From Nocardia otitidiscaviarum NBRC 14405 (lineage in GTDB: Bacteria > Actinomycetota > Actinomycetes > Mycobacteriales > Mycobacteriaceae), in the NCBI RefSeq assembly GCF_000308635.1, contig NZ_BAGD01000044.1:1-64000 (forward strand): a stretch of 64,000 nt of DNA, read 5' to 3'. Position 1 is the stretch's first letter. Every line of letters starts with the position of its first letter. Shown piece by piece: positions 9,114 through 17,704 of this stretch. The notes under the pieces were generated by a model. The model ran no database searches and had not been told where the DNA came from. It worked only from the letters and a program-made list of their open reading frames with translations. A program made the translations under genes and the position numbers.

Positions 9114-10858
9114 CGCGCACCGTACTGATGCTGCTGCCCGCCGAACAGCGCGGCCTGGTGGCCCGCTACCTCGCGCTGACCGTCATCTCAACCATCCTGC
9201 GCGCCATCGCGGTGGTATTCGTGGTGCCGCTGGTCGCCGCGCTGTTCGGCGACACCCCGGCCGATGCCTGGCGCTGGGTGGCGCTGCTGACCGCCGCGGT
9301 GGCGGGTGGCTGGATCGTGGACTCCATCGCCTCCCGGGTCGGCTTCGATCTCGGCTTCACGATTCTCGACCACGCGCAGCGTGATGTCTCCACGCAGGTG
9401 GCACGGATCCCGTTGCGTTGGTTCGATGAGGACAACGCGGCCACCACCCGCCGCGCCATCGCCACCACCGGACCGGATCTGGTGGGGCTGGTCGGCTACC
9501 TGGTGACCCCGGTGATCCAGGCGATTCTGCTGCCGATCGCCATCGCGGTGGCACTGATCCCGATCGCCTGGCAGCTCGCGGTGGTCGCGCTGCTGGCGGT
9601 GCCGCTGCTGCTGGGCGCGCTGTGGGCGACCGGGCGCATCACCCGGCACGCCGATCGGGTGGCGGCCCAATCCAACAGCGCGCTCACCGAACGCATACTC
9701 GAATTCGCCCGCACCCAGGCCGCGTTGCGCGCGGCCCGGCGGGTGGAACCCGAACGCAGCCAGACCGGTGCGGCGCTGGCCGCGCAGCACGGCGCGACGG
9801 TTCGACTGCTGCTGTTGAACATTCCCGGCCAGGTGCTGTTCAGCCTGGCCAGCCAGATCGCACTGCTGCTGCTGGCCGGTACCACCGCCTGGCTGGCGGT
9901 GCGCGGCACCGTCGGCATTCCGGAGGCCATCGCGCTCATCGTGGTCGTGGTCCGCTTCCTGGAACCGTTCGCCGCCATGGGCGATCTGGCCTCCGCCGTG
10001 GAGACGAGCCGAAACGCCTTGCGCGACATCCGGACCGTCCTCGACGCGGGCGGACCGGCCGGGGCGTCGGCGGTGGAACGGGTCACCGGTGAGCCCGCCG
10101 CGGTCGAACTGCGCGGCGTCCGCTTCGGTTACGGGGATACCGCCGCGCCGGTGCTCGACGGCCTCGATATCGAATTCCGCGCCGGGCAGACCACGGCTGT
10201 CGTCGGCCCGTCCGGCTCCGGCAAGAGCACCCTGCTCGCACTGGTGTCCGGCCTCGAGACGCCCACCTCCGGCAGCGTCCGGATCGGCGGCGTCGACCGC
10301 GCGTCGGTGGACGCGGCGCACCGCCCGGCCGATACCAGCATGGTGTTCCAGCAGCCGTACCTGTTCGCGGGGACGATCCGGGAGAACGTGTTAGCGGGCA
10401 ACCCCGACGCGGACGACGACCAGCTCGCCACCGCGCTGCGCCTGGCGCGGGTGGACGCCTTCGCCGACCGCCTGCCCGACGGCCTGGACACCCTCGTCGG
10501 TGATGAGGGCACCGCGCTGTCGGGCGGTGAGCGACAGCGGGTTTCGATCGCCCGCGCGCTGCTGAAGGAGTCGTCGGTGCTGCTCGTGGACGAGGGCACC
10601 AGCGCCCTCGACGCGGAGAACGAGGCCGCCGTGGTCGCCGCCATCGGTAACGATCCGCGCGGCCGCACCCGCATCGTGGTGACACACCGACTGCCCACCA
10701 TCGCGGGCGCGGATCGGGTGCTGTTCCTCGAGGAGGGGCGCGTGGTGGAGGACGGTACGGTCCAGGAGCTGTTGGACGCCTCGGGGCGGTTCGCGGAGTT
10801 CTGGGCGCATCAGGAGAACGCGGCGGGCTGGCGCATCGCCGCCGCCGAACGCGTCTGA
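9110..10858 (+). CDS. irtB: Siderophore importer half-transporter IrtB
   Basis: 582 residues with a six-helix ABC exporter-fold membrane domain (about 15-310) and a nucleotide-binding domain: Walker [10 protein letters not shown] near residue 366, signature LSGGERQR near 470 and Walker B LLVDEG near 490. It has no SIP domain, as expected for the IrtB partner. The ATG overlaps the irtA stop (ATGA), giving coupled translation of the heterodimer. It is located in the inner membrane and imports ferric siderophore. The real start is 9110; the open frame extends upstream inside irtA. Confidence 0.93.
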   Translation: MTRTVLMLLPAEQRGLVARYLALTVISTILRAIAVVFVVPLVAALFGDTPADAWRWVALLTAAVAGGWIVDSIASRVGFDLGFTILDHAQRDVSTQVARIPLRWFDEDNAATTRRAIATTGPDLVGLVGYLVTPVIQAILLPIAIAVALIPIAWQLAVVALLAVPLLLGALWATGRITRHADRVAAQSNSALTERILEFARTQAALRAARRVEPERSQTGAALAAQHGATVRLLLLNIPGQVLFSLASQIALLLLAGTTAWLAVRGTVGIPEAIALIVVVVRFLEPFAAMGDLASAVETSRNALRDIRTVLDAGGPAGASAVERVTGEPAAVELRGVRFGYGDTAAPVLDGLDIEFRAGQTTAVVGPSGSGKSTLLALVSGLETPTSGSVRIGGVDRASVDAAHRPADTSMVFQQPYLFAGTIRENVLAGNPDADDDQLATALRLARVDAFADRLPDGLDTLVGDEGTALSGGERQRVSIARALLKESSVLLVDEGTSALDAENEAAVVAAIGNDPRGRTRIVVTHRLPTIAGADRVLFLEEGRVVEDGTVQELLDASGRFAEFWAHQENAAGWRIAAAERV

Positions 10859-10883
10859 ACGACAGCCGATTCGGCGACAGACG

Positions 10884-10927
10884 AAGGCCGCCCTGCCGGA
10901 ACCTCGAGGTTCCGGCAGGGCGGCCTT
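10884..10927. terminator. Bidirectional terminator between irtB and the convergent ABC permease gene
   Basis: A perfect 44-bp palindrome: 20-bp arms beginning AAGGCCGCCCTGCCGGAACC around a self-complementary TCGA. It lies 25 bp after the irtB stop and 21 bp from the end of the convergent permease gene, so it can serve both transcripts. Confidence 0.85.
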
Positions 10928-10948
10928 TCGTATGCGCGCGCGGCTGGT

Positions 10949-11737
10949 CTATTCGCTTCGCGTGTCGGCGACGGACAGTCGCACCGTGCCTACCACGAAG
11001 ATCACCACACACAGGATCGCGAAGTACGCCAGCGAGCCGTTCTGCCCGCCGAAGTAGCTCTCGATGGTCGCCAGCTGGCCCACGCCGAGTTCACCGTTCT
11101 TGAACGGCGAGAGCCGTTGCAGCAGCAGCCCCAGATCGCCCGGAATGAAGGTGACGAACACCTCGATGCCGAACTTCCACAGCAGCACGATCATGACGAC
11201 CAGTCCCGGCTTGGGTACCAGCGCCGAGAGTCCCAGTCCCAGTGCGCAGATGAGCAGGGCGAAGACCGGCACCGCGATGAGCAGGCGCACGCCGTCGGCG
11301 GAGAACGCGTCGACCTCGCCCCAGATCTCGGGGAACAGCCGCGGGAATCCGGCGAGCAGTGCGAAGGTGGTCAGCCCGGCGGTGACGGCCGAGATCGCGC
11401 CGAACACGATCAGCTTCGCCACCGGCAGGATCCAGCGCCGCGGCTGGATCGCGAAGGCCGTTTCGGCGGTGCGGTCCTTGAATTCCGCGCTCAGCGAGGA
11501 CACTCCGGCCGACATGAGGATGAAGGTGGAGAAGATGAGAATCCAGTAGGCGGCGTTGTTGGTGTCCATACCGCCCGCGCCCCGGAAGGCGTTCGACTGG
11601 GTGGCCTTGGCGATGCCGAAATTGATCGCGACCGGAATCAGCACGGCCAGCGGCACCACCGAGTACCAGACGGAGCTGCGCCACGACAGTTTCGCCAGCT
11701 CACTGCGCACGGCCTGGATCAGATAGGTGATCGTCAT
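10949..11737 (-). CDS. ABC-2 type transporter permease
   Basis: 262 residues, with a short cytoplasmic N-terminus followed by about six hydrophobic helices (near residues 20-40, 65-85, 105-130, 145-165, 175-200 and 235-255). This is an ABC-2-like topology. The ATG at 11737 overlaps the stop of the upstream ATPase gene (ATGA) and has GGAGG nine bases upstream; the longer frame reads inside the ATPase gene. It forms a minimal exporter with that ATPase. The substrate is unknown. Location beside siderophore genes is suggestive but no iron box precedes this pair. Confidence 0.8.
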   Translation of the reverse strand: MTITYLIQAVRSELAKLSWRSSVWYSVVPLAVLIPVAINFGIAKATQSNAFRGAGGMDTNNAAYWILIFSTFILMSAGVSSLSAEFKDRTAETAFAIQPRRWILPVAKLIVFGAISAVTAGLTTFALLAGFPRLFPEIWGEVDAFSADGVRLLIAVPVFALLICALGLGLSALVPKPGLVVMIVLLWKFGIEVFVTFIPGDLGLLLQRLSPFKNGELGVGQLATIESYFGGQNGSLAYFAILCVVIFVVGTVRLSVADTRSE

Positions 11738-12474
11738 AGACTCGCACCTCCGGCCGCCGCGTATTCGACGCTGCCCTTGGTGATGTCGATGTACGCCGAC
11801 TCCAGCCGTCGGGGCTCGGATCCCTTCGCCACCAGTTCTTCCTTGGTCGTATCGGACAGCACCGCGCCCTTGCCCATGATGACGATCCGCGTTCCGGTGA
11901 TCTCCACCTCGGTGAGATTGTGCGAGGCCACCAGCAGGCATTTGCCTTCCGCCGCCAGGCCGACGACCAGCTCACGCAGCCACAGGATGCCCTCGACATC
12001 GAGGCCGTTCGCGGGCTCGTCCAGTACGACGGTCCGCGGATCACCCAGCAGGGCCGAGGCGATGCCGAGCCGCTGCAACATGCCGTAGGAGAACTTGCCG
12101 ACCGGCCGCCCGGCGACCCGTTCCAGTCCGACCCGCTCCAGCGCCGCGCCGACCGTCGATGTCGGCAGCCCGCCCAGCCGTGCCTGCCACAGCAGGTGCT
12201 GGGTGGCGGTGTGCTGCGGGTTGCGGGCGAACGCGCCCAGGCTGAAACCGATCTCGCGCAGGGTGTTCGGGAAGTCGTGCAGGGTCTTGCCGTTGATGGT
12301 GATCGACCCGGAGCTCGGCCGCGCCAGCCCGGCGATCATGCGCATGACCGTGGTCTTGCCCGCGCCGTTGGGGCCGAGCAGATAGGTGATGGCCCCCGGC
12401 TCGGCCTCGAAGCTGACGTCATCCACGGCGACGGTGTCGCCGAAGCGTTTGGATACGCCGCGAACGGTGATCAT
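11734..12474 (-). CDS. ABC transporter ATP-binding protein (NatA/CcmA-like)
   Basis: 246 residues, a single nucleotide-binding domain with Walker A LGPNGAGKTT near residue 36, a shortened signature region (KFSYGMLQRLGIA) and Walker B TVVLDEPANGLD. The signature deviates from LSGGQ (FSYGM), as in the BcrA/NatA drug- and ion-export subfamily. The ATG at 12474 starts at the conserved beta strand MITVRGVSKRFG; the open frame extends 21 codons upstream. It is cotranscribed and overlaps with the permease gene downstream. Confidence 0.85.
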   Translation of the reverse strand: MITVRGVSKRFGDTVAVDDVSFEAEPGAITYLLGPNGAGKTTVMRMIAGLARPSSGSITINGKTLHDFPNTLREIGFSLGAFARNPQHTATQHLLWQARLGGLPTSTVGAALERVGLERVAGRPVGKFSYGMLQRLGIASALLGDPRTVVLDEPANGLDVEGILWLRELVVGLAAEGKCLLVASHNLTEVEITGTRIVIMGKGAVLSDTTKEELVAKGSEPRRLESAYIDITKGSVEYAAAGGASL

Positions 12475-12538
12475 AGGGGAGTCCTGAAAAGCTGTTTCAC
12501 AATCGAATTCGTTTCTCTGGGGTCGCTGACATGACAAA

Positions 12539-12578
12539 CGCGACCCCCGGATCGCGTGGACGCAATCAGGGGGTCGCG
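12539..12578. terminator. Hairpin terminator after the Mtb12-like gene
   Basis: 10-bp perfect arms (CGCGACCCCC / GGGGGTCGCG) with a 20-nt loop lie just beyond the stop codon of the minus-strand Mtb12-like gene and before the next minus-strand ABC gene, separating the two transcripts. Confidence 0.6.
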
Positions 12579-12596
12579 CCGGATGTCAGCGGTGGC

Positions 12597-13079
12597 TCAG
12601 TAGCCGAAGTTCGGGTTACCGGCGCACTGCATCGACTGGCAGATGCTCTTCCAGTCGAACTTCCACAGGCCGCCCTCGCGGATGTAGTGGTAGGTGGTGC
12701 TGGTGGCCGGGAAGCCCGCCATCAGGCCCTCGACCTGGACCGACATGGTGTTTCCGGCGACGTTCACCGGACCGAGCGCGCGGCCCTGGATGGAGAAGAA
12801 GTCCATGGTGGCGCTGTTGCTCATGACGCGCTCGAGCGCACCGCGAGCGTTGGCGCCGTTGTAGCTCACCTCGACCTTGGCGTCCATGCCGATGTTCGGG
12901 TTCCAGAACGCGGCGAACTGCTTCTCGATCTGGTGCAGGCTCGGCACGTCGGCGCGGACATAGAGGTCGGAGACCTGCGAATCGCGAATGGACACATCGG
13001 CGGCCGCGGGCTGGGCGAAGCCCAGGCCGAGAATGGCGGCGAAGACGGCGATGGCGGCGACTTTGATGAACTTTGGCAT
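12597..13079 (-). CDS. Secreted low-molecular-weight antigen, MTB12/CFP-2-like
   Basis: 160 residues. A typical Sec signal peptide (basic MPKFIK, hydrophobic core to about residue 22, cleavage near AAA-D) precedes an NTF2-like mature domain with the MTB12-family features VPSLHQIEKQF and FWNPNIGMDAK. Two late cysteines (CQSMQC) may form a disulfide. MTB12/CFP-2 is an abundant secreted mycobacterial antigen of unknown function. The ATG follows AAGGG with good spacing. A 14/19 iron box lies 61 bp upstream, so iron-regulated expression is likely here. It is divergent from the DrrABC-type exporter operon. Confidence 0.8.
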   Translation of the reverse strand: MPKFIKVAAIAVFAAILGLGFAQPAAADVSIRDSQVSDLYVRADVPSLHQIEKQFAAFWNPNIGMDAKVEVSYNGANARGALERVMSNSATMDFFSIQGRALGPVNVAGNTMSVQVEGLMAGFPATSTTYHYIREGGLWKFDWKSICQSMQCAGNPNFGY

Positions 13080-13139
13080 GACAGCCCTTCTCGAACAGCG
13101 TGCGAAACGTGCAGCGAGAGCACACGCTAGCCAGGCAAA

Positions 13140-13158
13140 TTAGGCAAGTCAATCCTAA
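13140..13158. promoter_or_regulatory. IdeR iron box upstream of the Mtb12-like gene
   Basis: This 19-bp site matches 14 of 19 consensus positions, including complete outer arms TTAGG and CCTAA. It lies 61 bp from the Mtb12-like start and 124 bp from the divergent exporter start, so it may serve either or both. Confidence 0.65.
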
Positions 13159-13240
13159 GTCGGGCGTGGCCGCCGAAGTGTGAGGTCTCCCAAAGTGATT
13201 GGTGTGGAGCGAGGCGGGTCACACCCGCGCTCGCGATAAG

Positions 13241-13259
13241 TTAGTCTAGCCTTGCCTAA
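13241..13259. promoter_or_regulatory. IdeR iron box upstream of the ABC exporter operon
   Basis: TTAGTCTAGCCTTGCCTAA matches 15 of 19 consensus positions. It ends 22 bp before the exporter ATPase start, the right place to block its promoter when iron is sufficient. Confidence 0.75.
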
Positions 13260-13281
13260 CAAGCGAACGGAAGGATGCACG

Positions 13282-14235
13282 GTGTCGACCGAACCCGCCA
13301 TACAGGTCGTCGATCTGGTCAAGACATACGGCGAGGTCTCGGCGTTGCAGGGGATATCGTTCGAGGTGGCGCCCGGCGAGGTGCTCGGCCTGCTCGGCCC
13401 CAACGGCAGCGGCAAGACCACGACCGTCACACTGCTGTCCACGCTGCAGCGGCCGTCCTCGGGCCAGGCCCGCATCTGCGGGCGCGACGTGGTCGCCGAC
13501 GCGGCGCGGGTGCGCGAGCTGATCTCGCTCACCGGGCAGTACGCCGCCCTGGACTCCGGGCTCACCACCGTGGAGAACCTGGCCGTCTTCGGCAAGCTCA
13601 CGGGTCTGCGCGGACATGCGCTGCGGGTCCGGATCGACGAACTCGTCGAGCAATTCGATCTGGCGGCGGTGCGGGATCGGCGGGTCGGGGCGCTCTCCGG
13701 CGGTATGCAGCGGCGCGTGGACATCGCCAGCGCGCTGGTCACCCGCCCGGAGGTGCTGTTCCTGGACGAGCCGACCACGGGGCTGGATCCGCGCAGCCGT
13801 GCCGCCGTGTGGGATACCGTCTCCGGACTGCGCGGCGAGGGCATCACGGTGCTGCTCACCACGCAGTACCTGGAGGAGGCCGACCGGCTCGCCGACCACA
13901 TCGTCATGCTCAACCGCGGCTCGGTGGTCGCCGCCGGTACGCCCGGTCAGCTGAAACAGCAGGTCGGCGCGGCCGTCTGCGAGGTGACCCTGATCGAGCG
14001 CGCCGACACCGCGCGAGTGCTGTCCCTGCTCGACGGCTTCGAACTGGTCGACGCCCCCGCGGACGGGACCGCCGGCACCGTGCACCCCCGCCTGGTGGTC
14101 CGGGCCCCCGAGGGCATGGACACCGTGTCCGATGTGATCGCGCGGCTGCGCGGTGAGCGGATCGAGGTGGTGGATATCGGGCTGCGGCAGCCGTCGCTGG
14201 ACGAGGTGTTCCTGCAACTCACGGAGAAGCACTGA
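13282..14235 (+). CDS. DrrA-like ABC exporter ATPase, probable siderophore export
   Basis: 317 residues. The N-terminal nucleotide-binding domain has Walker A GPNGSGKTT near residue 40, signature LSGGMQRRVDIA near 140 and Walker B LFLDEPTTGLDP near 162. About 100 C-terminal residues resemble the DrrA extension of drug-export ATPases. The GTG at 13282 has GGAAGGA upstream; the open frame extends 10 codons into the iron box and is not used. Its stop overlaps the next gene by one base. Iron-box control and location between irtAB and the siderophore operon suggest export of the chelator; the family otherwise exports antibiotics or lipids. Confidence 0.85.
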   Translation: MSTEPAIQVVDLVKTYGEVSALQGISFEVAPGEVLGLLGPNGSGKTTTVTLLSTLQRPSSGQARICGRDVVADAARVRELISLTGQYAALDSGLTTVENLAVFGKLTGLRGHALRVRIDELVEQFDLAAVRDRRVGALSGGMQRRVDIASALVTRPEVLFLDEPTTGLDPRSRAAVWDTVSGLRGEGITVLLTTQYLEEADRLADHIVMLNRGSVVAAGTPGQLKQQVGAAVCEVTLIERADTARVLSLLDGFELVDAPADGTAGTVHPRLVVRAPEGMDTVSDVIARLRGERIEVVDIGLRQPSLDEVFLQLTEKH

Positions 14236-15056
14236 TGTCGTCGACCACCCTTACGCCCGTCTCCGCCACCCCGGCGCGCGGCGGCTCCATCGCCCGTGCC
14301 TCGGTGGGGTTGGGCGCGGCCACCGCCACCCTGGCCCGGCAGAAGATCGTGGCCGCGATCCGTTCCGGCGACGCGATTTTCGCCGTCTTCGGGCCGGTCG
14401 TGTTCTTCGTCTGCTTCTACGTGCCGCTGCATCGGCAGTTCGAACTGGGCGGCGGCGACTACGCGCAGTTCCTCACCCCGATCATCCTGTTACAGGCCGG
14501 GCTGTTCACCGCCATCACCGCCACCGAGACCGCCGGGCACGACGCCCGCGCCGGGGTGCACGAACGCACGATGTCGCTGCCCATCCCGCGCGTCACCCCG
14601 TTCCTGGGCCGCATGGCGTGGGTGGTGGTGCGCATGCTGCTGGCGCTGGCCGGTGGCGTCGGCATCGGCTCCTCGTTGGGCTTCCGATTCCACGGAACTG
14701 CGTGGCACACAGTGGCTTTCCTGGCGCTGGTGGTGATCTTCGGGCTGGCGCTGAGCATGCTCACCGACGCGGTCGGCACGGTCGCGCGCAATTCGGTGTC
14801 CGTTGCCAGCATTCTCATGATCCCGCAGCTGATCCTGGTGATGGCCTCCACGGGACTCGTTCCGGCGGAAGGGTTTCCGGACTGGGCGCAGCCGTTCGTC
14901 CGCAATCAGCCCATGTCGGTGTTCGCCGATGCGCTGCGCGCGCTGGCGAGCGGGACCGGGATCGAGTTGACGGCCGCTCTCAGCTGGGCGGCGGCGCTGC
15001 TCACCGCGGGCGGGGTCGCGATTGTCGCGGCGGGTCGAGCGCAGGTGAGCCGATGA
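14235..15056 (+). CDS. ABC-2 type permease, exporter subunit 1 (DrrB-like)
   Basis: 273 residues with a roughly 45-residue cytoplasmic N-terminus and about six membrane helices in the ABC-2 pattern. The conserved FVRNQPMSVFADALR segment before the last helix matches DrrB/DrrC proteins. The start overlaps the ATPase stop (TGATG) and the end overlaps the second permease (ATGA), so all three subunits are coupled. The second permease carries the related VRHQPMTPAVDAVR segment, indicating a heterodimeric membrane channel. Confidence 0.85.
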   Translation: MSSTTLTPVSATPARGGSIARASVGLGAATATLARQKIVAAIRSGDAIFAVFGPVVFFVCFYVPLHRQFELGGGDYAQFLTPIILLQAGLFTAITATETAGHDARAGVHERTMSLPIPRVTPFLGRMAWVVVRMLLALAGGVGIGSSLGFRFHGTAWHTVAFLALVVIFGLALSMLTDAVGTVARNSVSVASILMIPQLILVMASTGLVPAEGFPDWAQPFVRNQPMSVFADALRALASGTGIELTAALSWAAALLTAGGVAIVAAGRAQVSR

Positions 15057-15910
15057 ATCAGGAAGCCATGACAGCAACCGAGTCCGCGCCCACCGCACAG
15101 GAGTCCGACGATATGACCGCCACCTGGCCGTCGCGGCAGGCCGTTCCGCTGCTGCGGCAGTCGCTCGTACACGCGGGCGCACTGCTGCGGTCGTGGTCGC
15201 GTGATCCGGGAATCGTGGTGCAGTCGTTGGTCTTTCCCGCCTTCATGCTGCTGATGTTCCAGCTGGTGCTGGGCAAGACGGTGACCGCCATGGGCGGCGG
15301 GGACAGCGTGTACGGCAATACCGGTCTGGTGGCGCTGGTGGGGGCGCTGTTCGGCACCCTCGCCACGGCGATCAGCCTGATCGCCGAACGCGATTCCGGC
15401 CTGCTGGCGCGCACCTGGACGCTGCCGGTGCCGCGCGCGGGCTTCATCGCCGGGCGGCTGCTCGCCGAGGCGCTGCGCACCGGCATCGCCACCGTGGTGT
15501 TGTTCGCCGTGGCGGTGCCGCTGGGCTTCCGCTTCGAGCACGGGATCGCCGCCGCCGTCGGCGCGGTGCTGGTGCCGATGGTGTTCGCGGTCGGCATCGC
15601 GGTGCCGGTGATCGCCATGGCCACGGTGGCGTCGGGACGGCAGGCCGTGCAGCAGTTGGGCGGGTTGTTCCTGCTGCTGCTGTTCTTCAACGGCGGCTTC
15701 GCTCCGGTCTCGGAATATCCGGGCTGGTTGCAGCCGGTGGTGCGGCATCAGCCGATGACCCCGGCGGTGGACGCCGTGCGCGGCCTGACCGAGAGCGGTG
15801 CGGTGGCGAAACCGCTCGTCCTCACGGTGGTCTGGACCATCGGGCTGATCGTCGTGTTCGGTCCGCTGGCGGCACGGGGGTACCGCCACGCCGCCGAGCA
15901 GCGCCGCTGA
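15053..15910 (+). CDS. ABC-2 type permease, exporter subunit 2 (DrrC-like)
   Basis: 285 residues. A polar N-terminal segment of about 30 residues is followed by six membrane helices. The motif NGGFAPVSEYPGWLQP and the VRHQPMTP segment are typical of DrrB/C-like permeases. The ATG at 15053 overlaps the previous stop; the open frame reads far upstream through the preceding gene and is a shadow. It is the last gene of the iron-box-controlled exporter operon, and its stop is followed immediately by four tandem repeats and a terminator hairpin. Confidence 0.85.
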   Translation: MNQEAMTATESAPTAQESDDMTATWPSRQAVPLLRQSLVHAGALLRSWSRDPGIVVQSLVFPAFMLLMFQLVLGKTVTAMGGGDSVYGNTGLVALVGALFGTLATAISLIAERDSGLLARTWTLPVPRAGFIAGRLLAEALRTGIATVVLFAVAVPLGFRFEHGIAAAVGAVLVPMVFAVGIAVPVIAMATVASGRQAVQQLGGLFLLLLFFNGGFAPVSEYPGWLQPVVRHQPMTPAVDAVRGLTESGAVAKPLVLTVVWTIGLIVVFGPLAARGYRHAAEQRR

Positions 15911-16002
15911 ACCGATACGGCAGGGGCCGGAAAACCGATACGGCAGGGGCCGGAAAACCGAAACGGCAGGGGCCGGAACACCGAAACGGCAGGGGCCGGA
16001 AC
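15911..16002. repeat. Four tandem copies of a 23-bp repeat
   Basis: Units start at 15911, 15934, 15957 and 15980, beginning the base after the exporter stop codon. The unit is ACCGATACGGCAGGGGCCGG followed by three variable bases. Units 1 and 2 are identical; units 3 and 4 read ACCGAAACGG at their start and end in AAC. Each contains GGCAGGGGCCGGAA, which is complementary to the right arm of the terminator that follows, so any of the four copies could pair with it. Confidence 0.9.
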
Positions 16003-16025
16003 GCGAATCGCGTTCCGGCCCCTGC
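15989..16025. terminator. Bidirectional terminator built on the last tandem repeat
   Basis: 17-bp perfect arms (GCAGGGGCCGGAACGCG and its complement) enclose an AAT loop. The left arm is inside the fourth 23-bp repeat. It lies between the exporter operon and the convergent siderophore biosynthesis operon, which ends at 16044. Confidence 0.85.
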
Positions 16026-16043
16026 TCGTTTGCCTGCGCGGTC

Positions 16044-17681
16044 TCAGGCCGGGATCAGGCTGGTCGCCAGCGAGCGGCGCAGCTTGCCCGACGGGGTCTT
16101 CGGCAGCGCCCCCTTCGTCACAATGGTGACCACGGCGGGCGCGATGCCGACATCGTCGTATACCGCGCGCGCCACCTCCTTGCGAATCCGTTCGGCCGCA
16201 TCGGCATCGGCGGCCGCATCGGATTCGGCGATGACCGCGATGCCCTCGCGGGCCATGGAGGGCAGTCGCACCGCCACCGCCGCCACACCACCGGGACGCA
16301 CGCCGGACACGGTGCCCGCCGCGCGCTCGACCACGGTCGGCGCGATATTGCGGCCCGCGACGATGATGACGTCCTTCTTCCGGCCGGTGACCACGACCTC
16401 ACCGCTCTCGGTGACATAGCCGAGATCGCCGGTGGACAGCCAGCCTTCGGCGTCGACGGCCGACGCGTACCCGTCCGGTCCGAGGTAGCGGGTGGTGACG
16501 GCGTCGCCGCGCACCAGAATGCTGCCGATGCGGTCGGCGGGCAGCACGGTGCCGCGCTCGTCGACCACGCGCAGTTCGATCCCCGGTACTGGTGCGCCCA
16601 GTTTGGCCAGGGACCGCGGCCGCTCGATGCCGTCCCGGCGCGCGACGCCGTCGCGCTCGGCCACCTCGCCGTCGATGACATCCACCGAGAACACCTCGTC
16701 AACCGGGGCGAACGACACCGCGAGGGTGGTCTCGGCCATGCCGTAGGCGGGCATGACGGCCTCCGGTCGCAGGCCGAAACGTGCTGCCTGGGTGACGAAT
16801 TCGTCGAGAGTGCTCTCGTCGATGACCTCCGCGCCGTTCACCGCGACCCGCAGCGTCGACAGGTCGTAAGCGCCCTCGGGGGCGCGCTTGAGCCGCCGGG
16901 CGAGCAGCGAGTACGCGAAATTCGGTGCGGCGGTGTAGGTGCCGCCGAATCGGGTGATGTACTCGGCCCACTTCAGTGGGCTCTTCAGGAAGGCCAGCGG
17001 GGTGGTGATCACCGTGGTCGCCTGCGCGAGCATGGGCGTGAGCATCATGCCCACCATGCCCATATCGTGATAGAGCGGCAGCCAACTCACCACCACGTCG
17101 CTCTCGGGCCGGAATCCCGCCGCGGCGACCATGGCGTGCTGGTTCTGCCGCACATTGCCGTGCGAGATGGCGACGGCCTTCGGGACACCGGTGGTGCCGG
17201 AGGTCAGCTGGAGAATCGCGATATCGTCCTCGGCGGTGGGCACCGGCCCCACCTCGGTGGCGGCCGCCAGTTCTTCGACCGACACGATGGGCGCGCCCAG
17301 ATCCAGATCGCGCACGGCGGCCGTGAACGGCTCGCCGACCGCGATCACCGCCGCGCCGAGCATGGCCACCACGGCGCGGGTGTCGGCCACCCAGGTTTCC
17401 AGATTGGTGCGCGGCGTCGGCTGGTGCAGCATGGTGAAGGCCGCGCCGCGCAGCCAGGTGGCCTGCACCAGGGCCGCCACATCGGCGGGCGCACCGGCGA
17501 GAATGGCGACCGACCCGCCGTGTTCGACGCCCGCGTTCGCCAGGCCGCCCGCGATCCGGCGGGCGCGCGAGCGCACCTGCTCCCAGCTGTGGAAAGCCAA
17601 TTCCGTTGTGTCGCTTCCACTCCACAGGCCGGTGGTGGTGGATGCGGGCTGCTCGAACAGCAGCTCGGTGACTGTGCTCAT
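16044..17681 (-). CDS. Fatty acyl-AMP ligase, MbtM (FadD33)-like
   Basis: 545 residues of the ANL adenylation superfamily. Visible motifs are the ATP loop LTSGTTGVPKA near residue 155, the WLPLYHDMGMVG block typical of fatty acyl-AMP ligases (FAALs), YGMAETT, STGDLGY and the C-terminal GRKKDVII hinge and K-x-x-R end. In mycobactin synthesis MbtM activates a fatty acid and loads it on the carrier MbtL. The MbtL- and MbtN-like genes are in the same operon. The ATG at 17681 has GGAAGAG upstream; an in-frame ATG at 17708 overlapping the previous stop is an equally possible, nine-residue longer start. It is the last gene of the operon. Confidence 0.85.
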   Translation of the reverse strand: MSTVTELLFEQPASTTTGLWSGSDTTELAFHSWEQVRSRARRIAGGLANAGVEHGGSVAILAGAPADVAALVQATWLRGAAFTMLHQPTPRTNLETWVADTRAVVAMLGAAVIAVGEPFTAAVRDLDLGAPIVSVEELAAATEVGPVPTAEDDIAILQLTSGTTGVPKAVAISHGNVRQNQHAMVAAAGFRPESDVVVSWLPLYHDMGMVGMMLTPMLAQATTVITTPLAFLKSPLKWAEYITRFGGTYTAAPNFAYSLLARRLKRAPEGAYDLSTLRVAVNGAEVIDESTLDEFVTQAARFGLRPEAVMPAYGMAETTLAVSFAPVDEVFSVDVIDGEVAERDGVARRDGIERPRSLAKLGAPVPGIELRVVDERGTVLPADRIGSILVRGDAVTTRYLGPDGYASAVDAEGWLSTGDLGYVTESGEVVVTGRKKDVIIVAGRNIAPTVVERAAGTVSGVRPGGVAAVAVRLPSMAREGIAVIAESDAAADADAAERIRKEVARAVYDDVGIAPAVVTIVTKGALPKTPSGKLRRSLATSLIPA

Positions 17682-17704
17682 AACTCTTCCGGTCTCTTCC
17701 CGGC

